The notes beneath the pieces are model-generated. The model did not search any database. It was not told the DNA's origin and worked only from the letters and a program-made list of their open reading frames with translations. From positions 62,001 to 126,000 of the forward strand of contig NZ_JACJUQ010000009.1 in assembly GCF_014235845.1 (NCBI RefSeq): 64,000 nt of DNA. The letters are read 5' to 3'. The translations under genes and the position numbers were made by a program. Positions 52,250 through 61,047 of the stretch are shown in pieces (position 1 is the first letter of the stretch; every line of letters begins with the position of its first letter). Source of the DNA: Pontivivens nitratireducens (GTDB lineage Bacteria > Pseudomonadota > Alphaproteobacteria > Rhodobacterales > Rhodobacteraceae).

Positions 52250-53506
52250 CTACACCTGCAACATCTTGTCCAGTTCCCGGTAATCGTCGCGATCGCTCAG
52301 CAGCAGCGCCACGGGGCGCAGCGGTTCGATCCGGGCGCATATGACAAGCGCCGCGATCAGCACCGGCGTTGACAAAAGCGTACCCGGCACGCCCCAGATC
52401 CACGCGAAGAGGAGGAGCCCCGTCAGGATCACCACGGGTGAGATCGAGATCTGGCGACCCTGCACGCGGGGATCGACGAAATTGCCGATCACCTGCTCGA
52501 TTGCCAGCAGCCCCGCCGCCACCGCGATTGCCGTGCCGATATCCTTGGTCAGGAACGCGTAAACGGTGGGCAGGACGCCCGACACGACCGACCCGAGATT
52601 CGGCACGAAGCTGAGCAGGAAGGTCAGGATCCCCCATACGAAGATCAGATCCACACCGAAGATCCAGAGCCAGATCATATAGAGCACCGCCGTCACCAGC
52701 CCCATCGCGGCGCGCACCAGCACGAAGCGCCGGACCAGGTGCCCCATCACGGTGATCGCCTGCAACGTCTTGTCACGACGTTCCTCGCCCGCCACGCGCG
52801 CGATCCGCCGGCGCCATCCCGGCGCGTCGACCAGCATCATCAGGGCGAGAAACACCACCAGCACGACCCCGCCGACCGCAGAACCCGCGAATTGCAGCCC
52901 CGTGAAGGCCACATTGCCAAGGGTGCCGATCAGGCTGGAGGCGAGATCCTCGACCGTCAGCTCAAATTCGGAGAGAAGGCCCTGCCCCCCGTCCTGCGCA
53001 CCGTCCTGCGCACCGGCCTGCCCCGCGCTCTGCGTCCCGTCCTGCGCGCCTGTCGGGTCTTGCTGACCTGTCGGAACTTGGCCACCTGCCGGGTTTTGCG
53101 CGCCTGCCGGGGCGTCGCCTGGCTGCGATATGCCTGCCGAGGCGGCCTCGGCGGAGGTTTGCGCGGTCGACCCGCTGCCCAGTGCGGGGAACTCCGCCGC
53201 GATCCGCTGAACGGCAAAGAAAAGCCCCGCGCCCAGCACAACCAGCACCACCAGCATCACGAGCAGCGACGCGATATGACCGAGCCACCGTCGCCCGCCC
53301 GTCCGCTCCGCCACCGTGGCATCCAGCGGTGCCAGCATTACCGCCACGAAGAACGCCGCGACCAGCAGCGCGCTGACCGCCGCCGTGGCGTGCAGGGCCC
53401 AGCCGATCAGGATGGCGACCGCCGTGATCTGAAGCCCCAGAATGACGCGCGGGGCCGATCGCGCCGGCGCATGATCCGTGTGGAGGGGTGAATGTCTATC
53501 TTCCAT
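52250..53506 (-). CDS. AI-2E family (PerM-like) membrane transporter with low-complexity loop
   Basis: The 418-residue protein follows the AI-2E/PerM fold: an N-terminal helix pair, a periplasmic or cytosolic domain, then helices with VLYMIWLWIFGVDLIFVWGILTFLLSFVPNLGSVVSGVLP and VDPRVQGRQISISPVVILTGLLLFAWIWGVPGTLLSTPVLI. Family members have been linked to AI-2 export or sodium/proton exchange. Residues ~111-176 are an unusual Gly/Gln/Ala/Pro-rich insert with repeated GAQDG and PTGQQD motifs, sitting in the loop after the second helix pair. GGGAG lies before the ATG. It is transcribed alone; the 257-bp gap upstream (53507-53763) holds nothing recognised. Confidence 0.85.
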   Translation of the reverse strand: MEDRHSPLHTDHAPARSAPRVILGLQITAVAILIGWALHATAAVSALLVAAFFVAVMLAPLDATVAERTGGRRWLGHIASLLVMLVVLVVLGAGLFFAVQRIAAEFPALGSGSTAQTSAEAASAGISQPGDAPAGAQNPAGGQVPTGQQDPTGAQDGTQSAGQAGAQDGAQDGGQGLLSEFELTVEDLASSLIGTLGNVAFTGLQFAGSAVGGVVLVVFLALMMLVDAPGWRRRIARVAGEERRDKTLQAITVMGHLVRRFVLVRAAMGLVTAVLYMIWLWIFGVDLIFVWGILTFLLSFVPNLGSVVSGVLPTVYAFLTKDIGTAIAVAAGLLAIEQVIGNFVDPRVQGRQISISPVVILTGLLLFAWIWGVPGTLLSTPVLIAALVICARIEPLRPVALLLSDRDDYRELDKMLQV

Positions 53507-53763
53507 GAAACGTCTCCCAGTTGGTTCCGCATCCCGGGGTGGTGCCGCTGGCGAAGGTGGTGCCGGAAGCGGATCGAAGGTGCGAGGAAACGGATGCCGT
53601 CATGCTACCGCCCTTTGCCTTTTACGCTGCCGGGGTTTGCGGCTGAAATTGCCGCATGTTTCGGATAAACGAATGAAACGCCGCTGCGTTCCTCAGCACG
53701 CGATCATTCCGGCCCCGGCTGCCGACCGGGCCGGGCTTTCGAGCGCTTCCCCGATATCTGGGT

Positions 53764-54480
53764 TCAAAGGAATGTCAGCAGCACCGCGTAAAGCCCTCCA
53801 GCCGCCGCGAACGCCCAGAACCGGCTGGCGCGCTCCTCTGGCAGTTCCTCCTTGATGACGTTGAGCACAACGCTGCCGGCGAGCACGGCGAAGCAGGTCG
53901 ACAGGACGATCTGCGGCACCTCGACGGCAAAGCCCAGCCCGACCCCCGCCACAGCCGCGCCCGCCAGTATCCATCGCCCGCGTGTCAGGTAGCGTCGGCC
54001 GTGATGCGCGTAGAGCGAGCGATCGTTGACAACGAAATGCAGCGCCATCGCCGCCCCGTAAAGCAGAAGCCCCGTCAGGTCTTCCTGCCGGGCCTGCTCG
54101 TCCAACAGGTAGCCGATCAGCGCATTGTAGACCGCAAAGGACCCCAGATGCAGCCAGAACACCCCCGGCGGCGATGCCTCACGCGCATCATGCGCCGCGC
54201 GCCGCCGGATCAGCCGCTCCAGCCCATAGAACAGGGTGAAACCGGCCATGGCGCCGAGATAGAGCATCGGATCATCGCCCGCCGCATCCTCGTTCAGATG
54301 GGCAAGTTCGGGCAGCAGGTGCACGAAAACATAGGCCACCGAGACCCCGCCCGCCGCGGACAGCCAGATGCTGCGCGGCGTACGGTCGAGCCAGCGCAGC
54401 CAGGGCGAGGCGATGTGGACAAGGGCAAAGGCCATGCCGACCGCCAGCACCAGCCCCGCATGCGGCAATCCATCGGTCAT
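53764..54480 (-). CDS. ZIP-like integral membrane protein
   Basis: The 238-residue protein has about eight membrane helices. SVAYVFVHLLPELAHLNED resembles the metal-site helix of ZIP metal transporters, and FVVNDRSLYAHHGRRYL holds further histidines; overall length fits a ZIP-like fold, but conserved metal motifs are incomplete. A metal-transport role is therefore tentative. ATG 54480 gives the protein-like start TDGLPHAGLVLAVGMAF; the open frame upstream to 54675 is proline- and arginine-rich and looks non-coding. Confidence 0.6.
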   Translation of the reverse strand: MTDGLPHAGLVLAVGMAFALVHIASPWLRWLDRTPRSIWLSAAGGVSVAYVFVHLLPELAHLNEDAAGDDPMLYLGAMAGFTLFYGLERLIRRRAAHDAREASPPGVFWLHLGSFAVYNALIGYLLDEQARQEDLTGLLLYGAAMALHFVVNDRSLYAHHGRRYLTRGRWILAGAAVAGVGLGFAVEVPQIVLSTCFAVLAGSVVLNVIKEELPEERASRFWAFAAAGGLYAVLLTFL

Positions 54481-54696
54481 CTGCCACACCCGCGCGGGCC
54501 TTCCCGCGAAACCGCCCCGAGGGCCGGAGGGGAAAGTGCTGAACCGCAAGGCAAAATCGGGACGTGTGCTGGCATTGTGAACTCCTGAACGATGATGGGA
54601 TGATAAACCGAACCGGGGTGGAATTGTCCACCGGATCGAGCCTGAGGGATACGCGGTGTGCCGGGGAACCGACAATCGGTACTTGGGCTAATGGGT

Positions 54697-54722
54697 AACA
54701 TAATACATATTATAAATATGTT
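54697..54722. promoter_or_regulatory. AT-rich inverted repeat upstream of the small lipoprotein gene
   Basis: AACATA and TATGTT form 6-bp arms around a 14-base AT-only-like spacer (ATACATATTATAAA). The composition contrasts with the GC-rich surroundings and may hold a -10 element (TATTAT or TATAAA) for the lipoprotein gene 100 bp downstream. Confidence 0.35.
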
Positions 54723-54823
54723 CCTGATGTCGCCGGCATATTCCATTTTCGATTGCATCGTGGTTGCTGGATCGACACCCTCCTCGTCACTCTTACGAAA
54801 ATACAATCAGGAAGACAAAAACT

Positions 54824-55075
54824 GTGAGGAATATCATAGCGCTTGCTACTGGCGCCGCGCTGCTCGCGGGATGCTCGAACATTGGCACCGTGAACGGGGT
54901 GGATGTAAGCGACAGCGAGTAGGCCTCATCTCAGGGGTCGCAAACGTTTTGCCAGGCTAATTCCGTCGTTTGCATCGCCGGTGTCGCGGTCGGCGTCGGG
55001 GTGCTGGGCTACATCATAAAAAAAGCGAATGATGAAGATGCTGACGAAGCAGATGAAGGCACCGATACTTTTTAA
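54824..55075 (+). pseudogene. Small lipoprotein gene interrupted by an in-frame TAG
   Basis: A GTG start with AGGAAG nine bases upstream opens a lipoprotein signal: MRNIIALATGAALLAGCSN with lipobox LAGC. After 32 codons the frame meets TAG (54920-54922) and then continues open for 50 more codons. That part has a membrane-like segment (VVCIAGVAVGVGVLGYII) and an acidic tail (NDEDADEADEGTDTF) before TAA. The second half looks like real protein, so the gene was probably an 83-residue lipoprotein with one helix and is now broken by a point nonsense change. A sequencing error or natural suppression are the alternatives. The first 32 codons could still make a tiny lipoprotein. Confidence 0.6.
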
Positions 55076-55636
55076 AGGGGCCCCCCGCGCAGGGGCATCT
55101 CTCTGCTTCCCCTGCCCTTGCCAGTCGATCTGGAACGCTTCTTAATCCTCGGCCAGCGCAGATCGCAGAAGTCGAAGCCAAACTGTTCTTCCCCAACGCT
55201 AGGGATTCTGGATATCGCAACTGAATCGGGTGCCTGCTCCCTTGGAGCAGGCGCAACATCGATGTTCCCTTCCTTATGTCGAAGGCTTCACTTGGCAAGC
55301 CTATCGTGGCTATCTCGCCGACGACTATGGTGACGACGATGAGGGGGCCGCGTAATGACTGCCCCCCTGCTCCTTGATCATCCCGATAATCTGCGCCTCG
55401 GTGAAACGGCTCTTTCGCATTCGTCTGCTCCTTCAAGGTGGGGCAGAGTCTACATTACGGTGAGGGATTTCACGGCGGGCAGGTCACCAGCCCAGAACCG
55501 CATGGCGTCCATTGAACTGACATGGCATAGCCAATCGGGAACCAATCCTGATTACACAACCACACATGCCAAACTGGGGATGAAACAACATCCGGTTTTT
55601 CCAGTTATCGAGTCTCAACGACGCAGGGCGTGGTGC
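55076..55636. other. Mosaic gene-poor region with transposase and ORF debris
   Basis: The 560-bp region has an IS3-type transposase fragment on the minus strand (55367-55420). On the plus strand a frame ends at 55355 with a protein-like segment (YVEGFTWQAYRGYLADDYG) preceded by a stop, about 50 codons in total. No full gene is present. The pattern is that of old insertion and deletion scars. Confidence 0.5.
55367..55420 (-). mobile_element. Fragment of IS3 family transposase orfA (5' end only)
   Basis: Read on the minus strand from ATG at 55420, the first 18 codons give MRKSRFTEAQIIGMIKEQ, the conserved N terminus of IS3-family (IS407-type) OrfA. The similarity stops at 55367. An AAGGAG lies upstream of the ATG (55421-55430). 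No inverted repeats or orfB are seen, so it is a relic. Confidence 0.7.
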
Positions 55637-56428
55637 CTACTGCCCTGTAAATTGTGGAGTGCGTTTCTCGTTGAATGCCCGTACACCTTCGCGTCGGTCT
55701 GACGTGGGGACCGTGCGGTTATACGCTTCGATCTCGATGGCGAGACCTGTTTTCAAGTCTGTTTCAATCCCTACGGTCATTGCGCGTTTGGCTTGCCGCA
55801 CTGCGACAGGACCGTTTGCGGCAATCTGTCGGGCCAACGCCAGCACACCGGGCATCAGGTCTTTTTGGGGCCAAACACGGTTTACCATGCCCCATTCGGC
55901 AGCTTGAGCAGCGCTGAAAGGTTGTGCCGAGTAAATCAGCTCCTTGGCCCTGCGCGAACCGACTGCGCGTGGCAGGTTCTGTGTGCCTCCACCGCCGGGG
56001 ATGATTCCCAGCTTAGGCTCGGTCAATGCAAAGCGAGCCGTTTCCGAAGCATGGATGAAATCACAAGCCAGAGCAATTTCCGTGCCACCGCCGTAGGCCG
56101 CTCCGTTCACGGCCGCTATTACGGGAACGGGGCAATCCATGAGTGTATAGAACGCCTGTTCGAAAATCACATGCTGGCGCTGCCAGTCCGCGTCAGACAT
56201 GTTGTTTCGTTCCCGAAGATCCCCCCCGGCGCAGAAAGCTTTGGTTCCAGCTCCGGTCAGTACCACGCAGCGCAAATCCCCCGGATCCATCAATATGCTG
56301 CGAAACTGTTCGAGCAGTTCCTGGCCCATTCGAGTATTCAGGGCATTGGCGGAAGCCGGACGATTCATGGTAATCAGCGCAACGCCCATATCCATGTGTT
56401 CCAAAGTCAAGGTTTCAAATTGAGCCAT
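55637..56428 (-). CDS. Enoyl-CoA hydratase/isomerase family protein
   Basis: The 263-residue crotonase-fold protein has the oxyanion-hole segments GAGTKAFCAGGDL and NGAAYGGGTEIALACDF, with ALTEPKLGIIPGGGGTQNLPR carrying the glutamate typical of hydratases. It would hydrate an enoyl-CoA in beta-oxidation. AGAGGAA lies before the ATG. The gntR gene starts 13 bp upstream on the same strand, so the pair is probably one transcript that reads away from the MmgE/PrpD operon. Confidence 0.93.
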   Translation of the reverse strand: MAQFETLTLEHMDMGVALITMNRPASANALNTRMGQELLEQFRSILMDPGDLRCVVLTGAGTKAFCAGGDLRERNNMSDADWQRQHVIFEQAFYTLMDCPVPVIAAVNGAAYGGGTEIALACDFIHASETARFALTEPKLGIIPGGGGTQNLPRAVGSRRAKELIYSAQPFSAAQAAEWGMVNRVWPQKDLMPGVLALARQIAANGPVAVRQAKRAMTVGIETDLKTGLAIEIEAYNRTVPTSDRREGVRAFNEKRTPQFTGQ

Positions 56429-56440
56429 GGAGTTCCTCTT

Positions 56441-57181
56441 TCATGTTTCCCGCTCCACCATGATTGTCTGGGGGAACCGGTCGCCGGGGTGGAATGAGAG
56501 GCTGACTTCGAACAAGACGCCCTCGTTTGACCAGTAGCGCCGCCGTTCCATAAGCGCCGGTGTGCCGGGTTCGCATAGCAAAGCCGTTGCCATATCTGCC
56601 GGCATCGGGACCGCCACGATCTGACGTTCGACCCTGGCTATGGAAAATCCGAATTGTTCGGTTATTTTCTGATAGATCGCTTTGGTTGCGTTCTGGGTAT
56701 TGTCGCGAACGGCGATATACGGTTCTGCGACATATATTTCTGTCCATGCCACCCGCAATTCTTCATTCACGGCATGTCGAACGCCAGCAAATCGCAACCA
56801 GCGACTACCCGCATCCGTGCCCAGAGTCCTGGCAAGGGCTTCACGTACCGTGACCATCCCCTCCTGCTTTTTAATGAAGGCGGTTGCTTGCGCGTATCGT
56901 GTCAAATCATCAATGGAATCAATTCTGTAACTGTAGGTTGCCGGTGGCGTAAGCGCGATGACGGTCGTACCGGCCCCGGCTTGACGTGAGAGCAGACCAG
57001 CCGCCTGAAGCAATCTCAATGCCTCACGTACCGTATGCCGGCCGAGTTTGTAGCGTTTGCAAAGGTCCTGTTCGGTCGGGAAGCGACTGCCGATGGGATA
57101 CACGCCGCTGGCCAACTCGGCGGCCAACGTGTCGCGGAGTTCCTTGTAGAGCGGGCGTTTGATGCGGGGCGGCTTATTCAT
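56441..57181 (-). CDS. GntR family regulator of the HutC (UTRA) type
   Basis: The N-terminal winged helix reads PLYKELRDTLAAELASGVYPIGSRFPTEQDLCKRYKLGRHTVREALRLL, followed by a UTRA ligand domain (RWLRFAGVRHAVNEELRVAWTEIYV, GTPALMERRRYWSNEGVLFEVSLSFHPGDRF). ATG 57181 gives the usual length (246 residues); upstream ATGs at 57238 and 57256 are alternatives. Being divergent from the MmgE/PrpD operon, it likely controls both directions. A palindrome at 57189-57200 and two repeats at 57255-57287 lie in the intergenic region. Confidence 0.9.
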   Translation of the reverse strand: MNKPPRIKRPLYKELRDTLAAELASGVYPIGSRFPTEQDLCKRYKLGRHTVREALRLLQAAGLLSRQAGAGTTVIALTPPATYSYRIDSIDDLTRYAQATAFIKKQEGMVTVREALARTLGTDAGSRWLRFAGVRHAVNEELRVAWTEIYVAEPYIAVRDNTQNATKAIYQKITEQFGFSIARVERQIVAVPMPADMATALLCEPGTPALMERRRYWSNEGVLFEVSLSFHPGDRFPQTIMVERET

Positions 57182-57188
57182 GCCGCGC

Positions 57189-57200
57189 AACTTATAAGTT
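57189..57200. promoter_or_regulatory. 12-bp perfect palindrome upstream of the GntR gene
   Basis: AACTTATAAGTT is a perfect palindrome 7 bp upstream of the preferred gntR start. It is a candidate autoregulatory site or a feature of the gntR leader. Confidence 0.35.
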
Positions 57201-57254
57201 TGCCGGTCGCTTCCGCAATAAGATTTAGCCGTTGACATGATGGCATGAATTTTC

Positions 57255-57287
57255 AAACATCCGGATAGATTTTAAAACATCCGGATA
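57255..57287. promoter_or_regulatory. Two direct repeats AAACATCCGGATA spaced 20 bp
   Basis: AAACATCCGGATA occurs at 57255-57267 and 57275-57287. The start-to-start distance is 20 bp, two helical turns, and each contains the 8-bp palindrome ATCCGGAT. They lie between divergent gntR and MmgE/PrpD genes, which makes them the best candidate operators for this GntR protein. Confidence 0.5.
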
Positions 57288-57363
57288 ATTGGATGCAGCG
57301 TAAGCTGCGCCGCACTGAGGGGCCCTTTCCAATGGGCCGACGATCCTGACGGGAGGGGGGATT

Positions 57364-58689
57364 TTGAGTTTCATCGGACGGCTATGCGATATGATCGGCA
57401 CGCAACCTGCGCTGAGCGCGGCAGAACGTGGCGCAGTTGTGATGTCTTTCGAGGATACGGTGGCAGTGACGTATGCCGGGTGGAGTGCATCTTCGGCGGT
57501 GGCGGCACGACGGATCTTTGCTGACGGGGGGGCCAGGCTTCTGGACGGAAGCTATGTTCAAAGCCCTGAGCATGCCGCCCTGGTTCATGGTATCGCGGGC
57601 CACGCGCTCGACTATGATGATGTTCAACTGACCTCTGTTACCCACCCCAGTGTCGTGTTGGTCGCGGCACTGATGGCGATGTGCGATGCGCGCCCGAATC
57701 TGGCACCGCGCATGATAGATGCCTATGCGGTAGGTCTAGGCGCCAACATCGCATTGGGCGAAGTGCTGGGTTTTGAGCATTATGATCGCGGATGGCATGC
57801 GACCTCGACGATCGGACCATTGTCGGCTGCGGCGGCTCTTGCCTATCTGCTGGAGCTTGAAGGCCCTGCGGTGCGCAGTGCATTGGCGCTGGCCGCCGCG
57901 CAGGCAGGCGGCTTTCAGCGCAATTTCGGAACCGAAGCCAAACATGTGCAGGCAGGGCAGGCCGCTGCCGCCGGTCTGCGTTCGGTTTTGATGGCCGAGG
58001 TCGGGATTTCCGGTTGTCCGGACATTTTCGGCGAGCGGGGCTTTTTCGATCTCTACGGCGGGGCATCGCTAGCGGCGGATCCGGATAAGGTCGAAATTGC
58101 ACCGAACGCCCTTTCTGTCTCGCGCAAGCTGTTTCCCTGCTGCTATCTGACCCACCGCATGATCGGCGCTGCACTTGCGGCGCGGCGCACTCTGGGCGCG
58201 GAAATGCCCGAAAAGGCCCGCATCGTCCTGCGCGTTCCTTATGGCGGTATGCGGCCGCTGCATGTGACCGACCCGCAAAATGGTGCAGAGGCAAAGTTCT
58301 GTGCGACCTATTGCACGGCAGTGGCTTTGGCGCAGGGGACTGTGGGGCTACAGGATTTTGAAGACAGCGCCGTGTTTCGCCCTGACATCCGCAATTTGAT
58401 GGCACGGATCGAGGTGATCGAAGACGCGCTTGAGGGCGATATGCCGGTTGGCGTTGACCATGGAACGGTGAGGTTGCAGATTTCCGCAGGCGGACAGACC
58501 CTCGCGGAGGCTGAAGCCGTATTCTATCCCGGCGCACCTCAGGCACCGGCAACGCCCGAGGCCTTCGATGCCAAAGTTTCTGACTGTCTGAGTATCTGGC
58601 ATCAACAGACCGGGCAGAGGCTGACCCTCGCCGGTTTTCGCCGCGACTTGCATGAAAAAATTTGCGCCGATGCGGCCCATTGTCCCTAG
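57364..58689 (+). CDS. MmgE/PrpD family protein
   Basis: The 441-residue protein has MmgE/PrpD features: VMSFEDTVAVTYAGW start, GIAGHALDYDDVQLTSVTHPS (an aspartate- and histidine-rich active-site segment), GFQRNFGTEAKHVQAGQAAAAGL and FPCCYLTHRMI. It would dehydrate, isomerise or decarboxylate a di- or tricarboxylate. The start is TTG at 57364 behind GGGAGGGGGG; an ATG at 57391 is an alternative. It leads an operon with acyl-CoA dehydrogenase and TRAP genes. Only general similarity links it to the family member at 35774; the two are not close copies. Confidence 0.88.
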   Translation: MSFIGRLCDMIGTQPALSAAERGAVVMSFEDTVAVTYAGWSASSAVAARRIFADGGARLLDGSYVQSPEHAALVHGIAGHALDYDDVQLTSVTHPSVVLVAALMAMCDARPNLAPRMIDAYAVGLGANIALGEVLGFEHYDRGWHATSTIGPLSAAAALAYLLELEGPAVRSALALAAAQAGGFQRNFGTEAKHVQAGQAAAAGLRSVLMAEVGISGCPDIFGERGFFDLYGGASLAADPDKVEIAPNALSVSRKLFPCCYLTHRMIGAALAARRTLGAEMPEKARIVLRVPYGGMRPLHVTDPQNGAEAKFCATYCTAVALAQGTVGLQDFEDSAVFRPDIRNLMARIEVIEDALEGDMPVGVDHGTVRLQISAGGQTLAEAEAVFYPGAPQAPATPEAFDAKVSDCLSIWHQQTGQRLTLAGFRRDLHEKICADAAHCP

Positions 58690-58714
58690 AAAAAACAGAT
58701 CCGAAGGAAACCAG

Positions 58715-59902
58715 ATGAGCGAAACGCTTGATATGCCCACATCCCTAGATTTCGGCGAAGATTATCCGGAAATCCGCGATGCCGTGCGCAAGATCTGCGC
58801 CCCCTTTGACGGGACCTACTGGCAAAAGTTGGAAAAAACCGACAGCTATCCCGATGAATTTGTCGAGGCACTGACCAAGAGCGGGTTTCTGGCGGTGCTC
58901 ATCCCAGAAGAATTCGGCGGCTCTGGCCTGCCGCTTCGTGCGGCATCGGTCGTGTTGGAAGAGATCCACGCCACCGGCGGAAATGCGGGTGCTTGCCACG
59001 CTCAAATGTACATCATGGGGACCCTGCTGCGGCACGGTTCAGAGGCACAGATGAAGCAGTACCTGCCTGCCATCGCAAGCGGCGAGCTGCGCCTGCAGGC
59101 CTTTGGCGTGACCGAACCCACTACGGGGTCGGACACCACCAAGCTCAAGACCCGCGCCGAGCGCGACGGTGACGAATACGTGGTGAACGGCCAGAAGGTC
59201 TGGACCAGCCGCGCGCTCTATTCCGATCTGATGTTGTTGCTGGCCCGCACCACACCGGTGGATCAGGTGACCAGCAAGACCGACGGCCTGTCCGTTTTTC
59301 TGGTCGACATGCGCGCGGCACGTGGCAACGGAATGGAAATTCGCCCGATTGACGCCATGGTCAACCACAACACCACCGAGATCTATTTTGACAATCTGCG
59401 CATACCCGCCTCAAGCTTGATTGGTGAAGAAGGCCGCGGCTTCAAATATATCCTTGACGGTATGAACGCGGAACGCACGCTGGTCGCATCCGAATGTCTG
59501 GGCGACGCGCGCTGGTTTATCGAAACGGCGACGCGCTATGCGAATGACCGCGTGGTCTTCGGCAAGCCCATCGGCGCGAACCAGGGCGTGCAATTTCCAA
59601 TCGCGCGCGCCTATGCGGAAATGCGCGCCGCCGAACTGGTCCTGCGCCGCGCCTGTGCGCTCTTTGACGCGGGCCAGCCCTGTGGTGAGGATGCGAATAT
59701 GGCCAAGTTTCTGCTCTCCGAGGCCAGCTGGCACGCCGGTGAGGCCTGTATGCAAACGCATGGTGGTTTTGGCTACGCCTGCGAATACAACGTGGAGCGC
59801 AAATGGCGCGAAAACCGTCTCTACCAGATCGCGCCGATATCCTCGAACCTCATACTTGCTTATCTCGGTCAGCATGTTCTCGGCATGCCACGCTCGTATT
59901 GA
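58715..59902 (+). CDS. Acyl-CoA dehydrogenase family protein
   Basis: The 395-residue flavoprotein has FGVTEPTTGSDTTKLKT, VNGQKVWTSRALYSDLMLL, RVVFGKPIGANQGVQFPIARAYAEM and THGGFGYACEYNVERKWRENRLYQ. The C-terminal motif reads IAPISSNLI, so the usual catalytic Glu position is not conserved; a Glu in GMNAERTLVASE of helix G may serve. It would dehydrogenate an acyl-CoA. ATG 58715 (after AAGGAAA) is preferred to 58652. The gene starts 25 bp after the MmgE/PrpD stop. Confidence 0.92.
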   Translation: MSETLDMPTSLDFGEDYPEIRDAVRKICAPFDGTYWQKLEKTDSYPDEFVEALTKSGFLAVLIPEEFGGSGLPLRAASVVLEEIHATGGNAGACHAQMYIMGTLLRHGSEAQMKQYLPAIASGELRLQAFGVTEPTTGSDTTKLKTRAERDGDEYVVNGQKVWTSRALYSDLMLLLARTTPVDQVTSKTDGLSVFLVDMRAARGNGMEIRPIDAMVNHNTTEIYFDNLRIPASSLIGEEGRGFKYILDGMNAERTLVASECLGDARWFIETATRYANDRVVFGKPIGANQGVQFPIARAYAEMRAAELVLRRACALFDAGQPCGEDANMAKFLLSEASWHAGEACMQTHGGFGYACEYNVERKWRENRLYQIAPISSNLILAYLGQHVLGMPRSY

Positions 59903-59975
59903 TCAAAACCGCTGCGCGCTGCACTGCCTCGGGGCGTATATGCGGAAAAAAACAGGCAGAACGGGAGGAATTAAT

Positions 59976-61019
59976 ATGACTAAACTCACTCAATCACGGC
60001 GCGGTTTCCTGGCGACTTCTGCAGCGACACTGGGTGTTCTGTCGGCGCCATCGGCGCTGCGCGCGCAAAGTGAACAGGTTATCAAAATCGCGTATAACCT
60101 GCCCGAGCATCATGCCACAGGCACATATTTCGAAGTGCTGGCAGAAGAAATTGCCGCGCGTACGGCTGATACCTCGATCAAGCTGGTGCCTCAGACTTTC
60201 CCTGATGGCCAGCTTTACAACGACACCCAGCTGCCGGATGCGATTTCGACGGGTGCGACCCATATCGGTCAGGTCAATCTTGGCTTTATGGCCGGTCGCG
60301 ATGCCGAATTACTTCGGATCTGGGCGATGCCATTCCTTTATGAAACCTGGGAAGCCGAGTGGGCGGCCGAAGACAGCGCTGAAATGCGCAACGCCTTTTC
60401 AACGCAGTTGGCCAAGTACGATCACGAGATGCTGGGCTGGACGGCCTATGGCACCGTTGAAATCTACACGAACACACCGGTTCGGGTTCCTTCGGACATG
60501 GAGGGGCTCAAAATGCGCTCGTTCGGTCTGGATGCCACGCGACTGCTCAGCTTGCTGGGTGCATCGCCCGTCACGATGAGTTCACAGGAAATCTATCAGG
60601 CGATGCAACGAGGCACTATTGACGGTTGCTTGACCGGCCCGTCTTCGGTGCTTTCGCGCAAGCTCACCGAGGTGACACAATACGGCACCAACATCGCATT
60701 GGCGCGTTTGCCGTTTGTAGGGTCTGCGTCCAAGATGTGGTGGGATACGCTGCCGGAGGATGTGCAGGCCGCTGTCAATGCCGCAGCGCAAGTCGCCCAA
60801 ACAGCATCACGCGAACAGGGCAAGGCGGACAACGAAGCAATTGCCGAAAAACTCAGGGCCGGGGGTGTGGAAATTATCGAACCAACGGTGGAGGAGCGCC
60901 AGTTGTGGAGCGAGGCGGCTCAGCCGCTTCTGGAGGACTACAAGGAAAAAACAGGCGATGCCGGTGCCGAAATTCTCCAGGCCATAGCGGAAGCCAACGC
61001 GGAGCACCCTGCCAGCTAG
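59976..61019 (+). CDS. TRAP transporter substrate-binding protein (DctP type), Tat-exported
   Basis: The 347-residue protein begins with a twin-arginine signal (QSRRGFLATSAATLG, cleavage near LRAQS), so it is probably exported folded by Tat, unlike the Sec-type DctP at 41769. The mature part is DctP-like: IKIAYNLPEHHATGTYFEVLAEEI, EGLKMRSFGLDATRLL and GTIDGCLTGPSSVL. It captures the substrate for the permease genes downstream. GGGAGG lies seven bases before the ATG. A hairpin between it and dctQ may limit read-through. Confidence 0.9.
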   Translation: MTKLTQSRRGFLATSAATLGVLSAPSALRAQSEQVIKIAYNLPEHHATGTYFEVLAEEIAARTADTSIKLVPQTFPDGQLYNDTQLPDAISTGATHIGQVNLGFMAGRDAELLRIWAMPFLYETWEAEWAAEDSAEMRNAFSTQLAKYDHEMLGWTAYGTVEIYTNTPVRVPSDMEGLKMRSFGLDATRLLSLLGASPVTMSSQEIYQAMQRGTIDGCLTGPSSVLSRKLTEVTQYGTNIALARLPFVGSASKMWWDTLPEDVQAAVNAAAQVAQTASREQGKADNEAIAEKLRAGGVEIIEPTVEERQLWSEAAQPLLEDYKEKTGDAGAEILQAIAEANAEHPAS

Positions 61020-61047
61020 ACTTCATCGACGCGAGAATGTTCACATT

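Noticed and set aside
54481-54675. Longer start for the ZIP-like membrane protein
   Set aside because: The extra 65 residues are Pro/Arg/Ser-rich and sit across a likely promoter region; the membrane protein begins naturally at 54480.
54920-54922. TAG read as pyrrolysine or a programmed stop
   Set aside because: Nothing nearby resembles pyrrolysine machinery or a recoding element, so a simple nonsense change is more likely.
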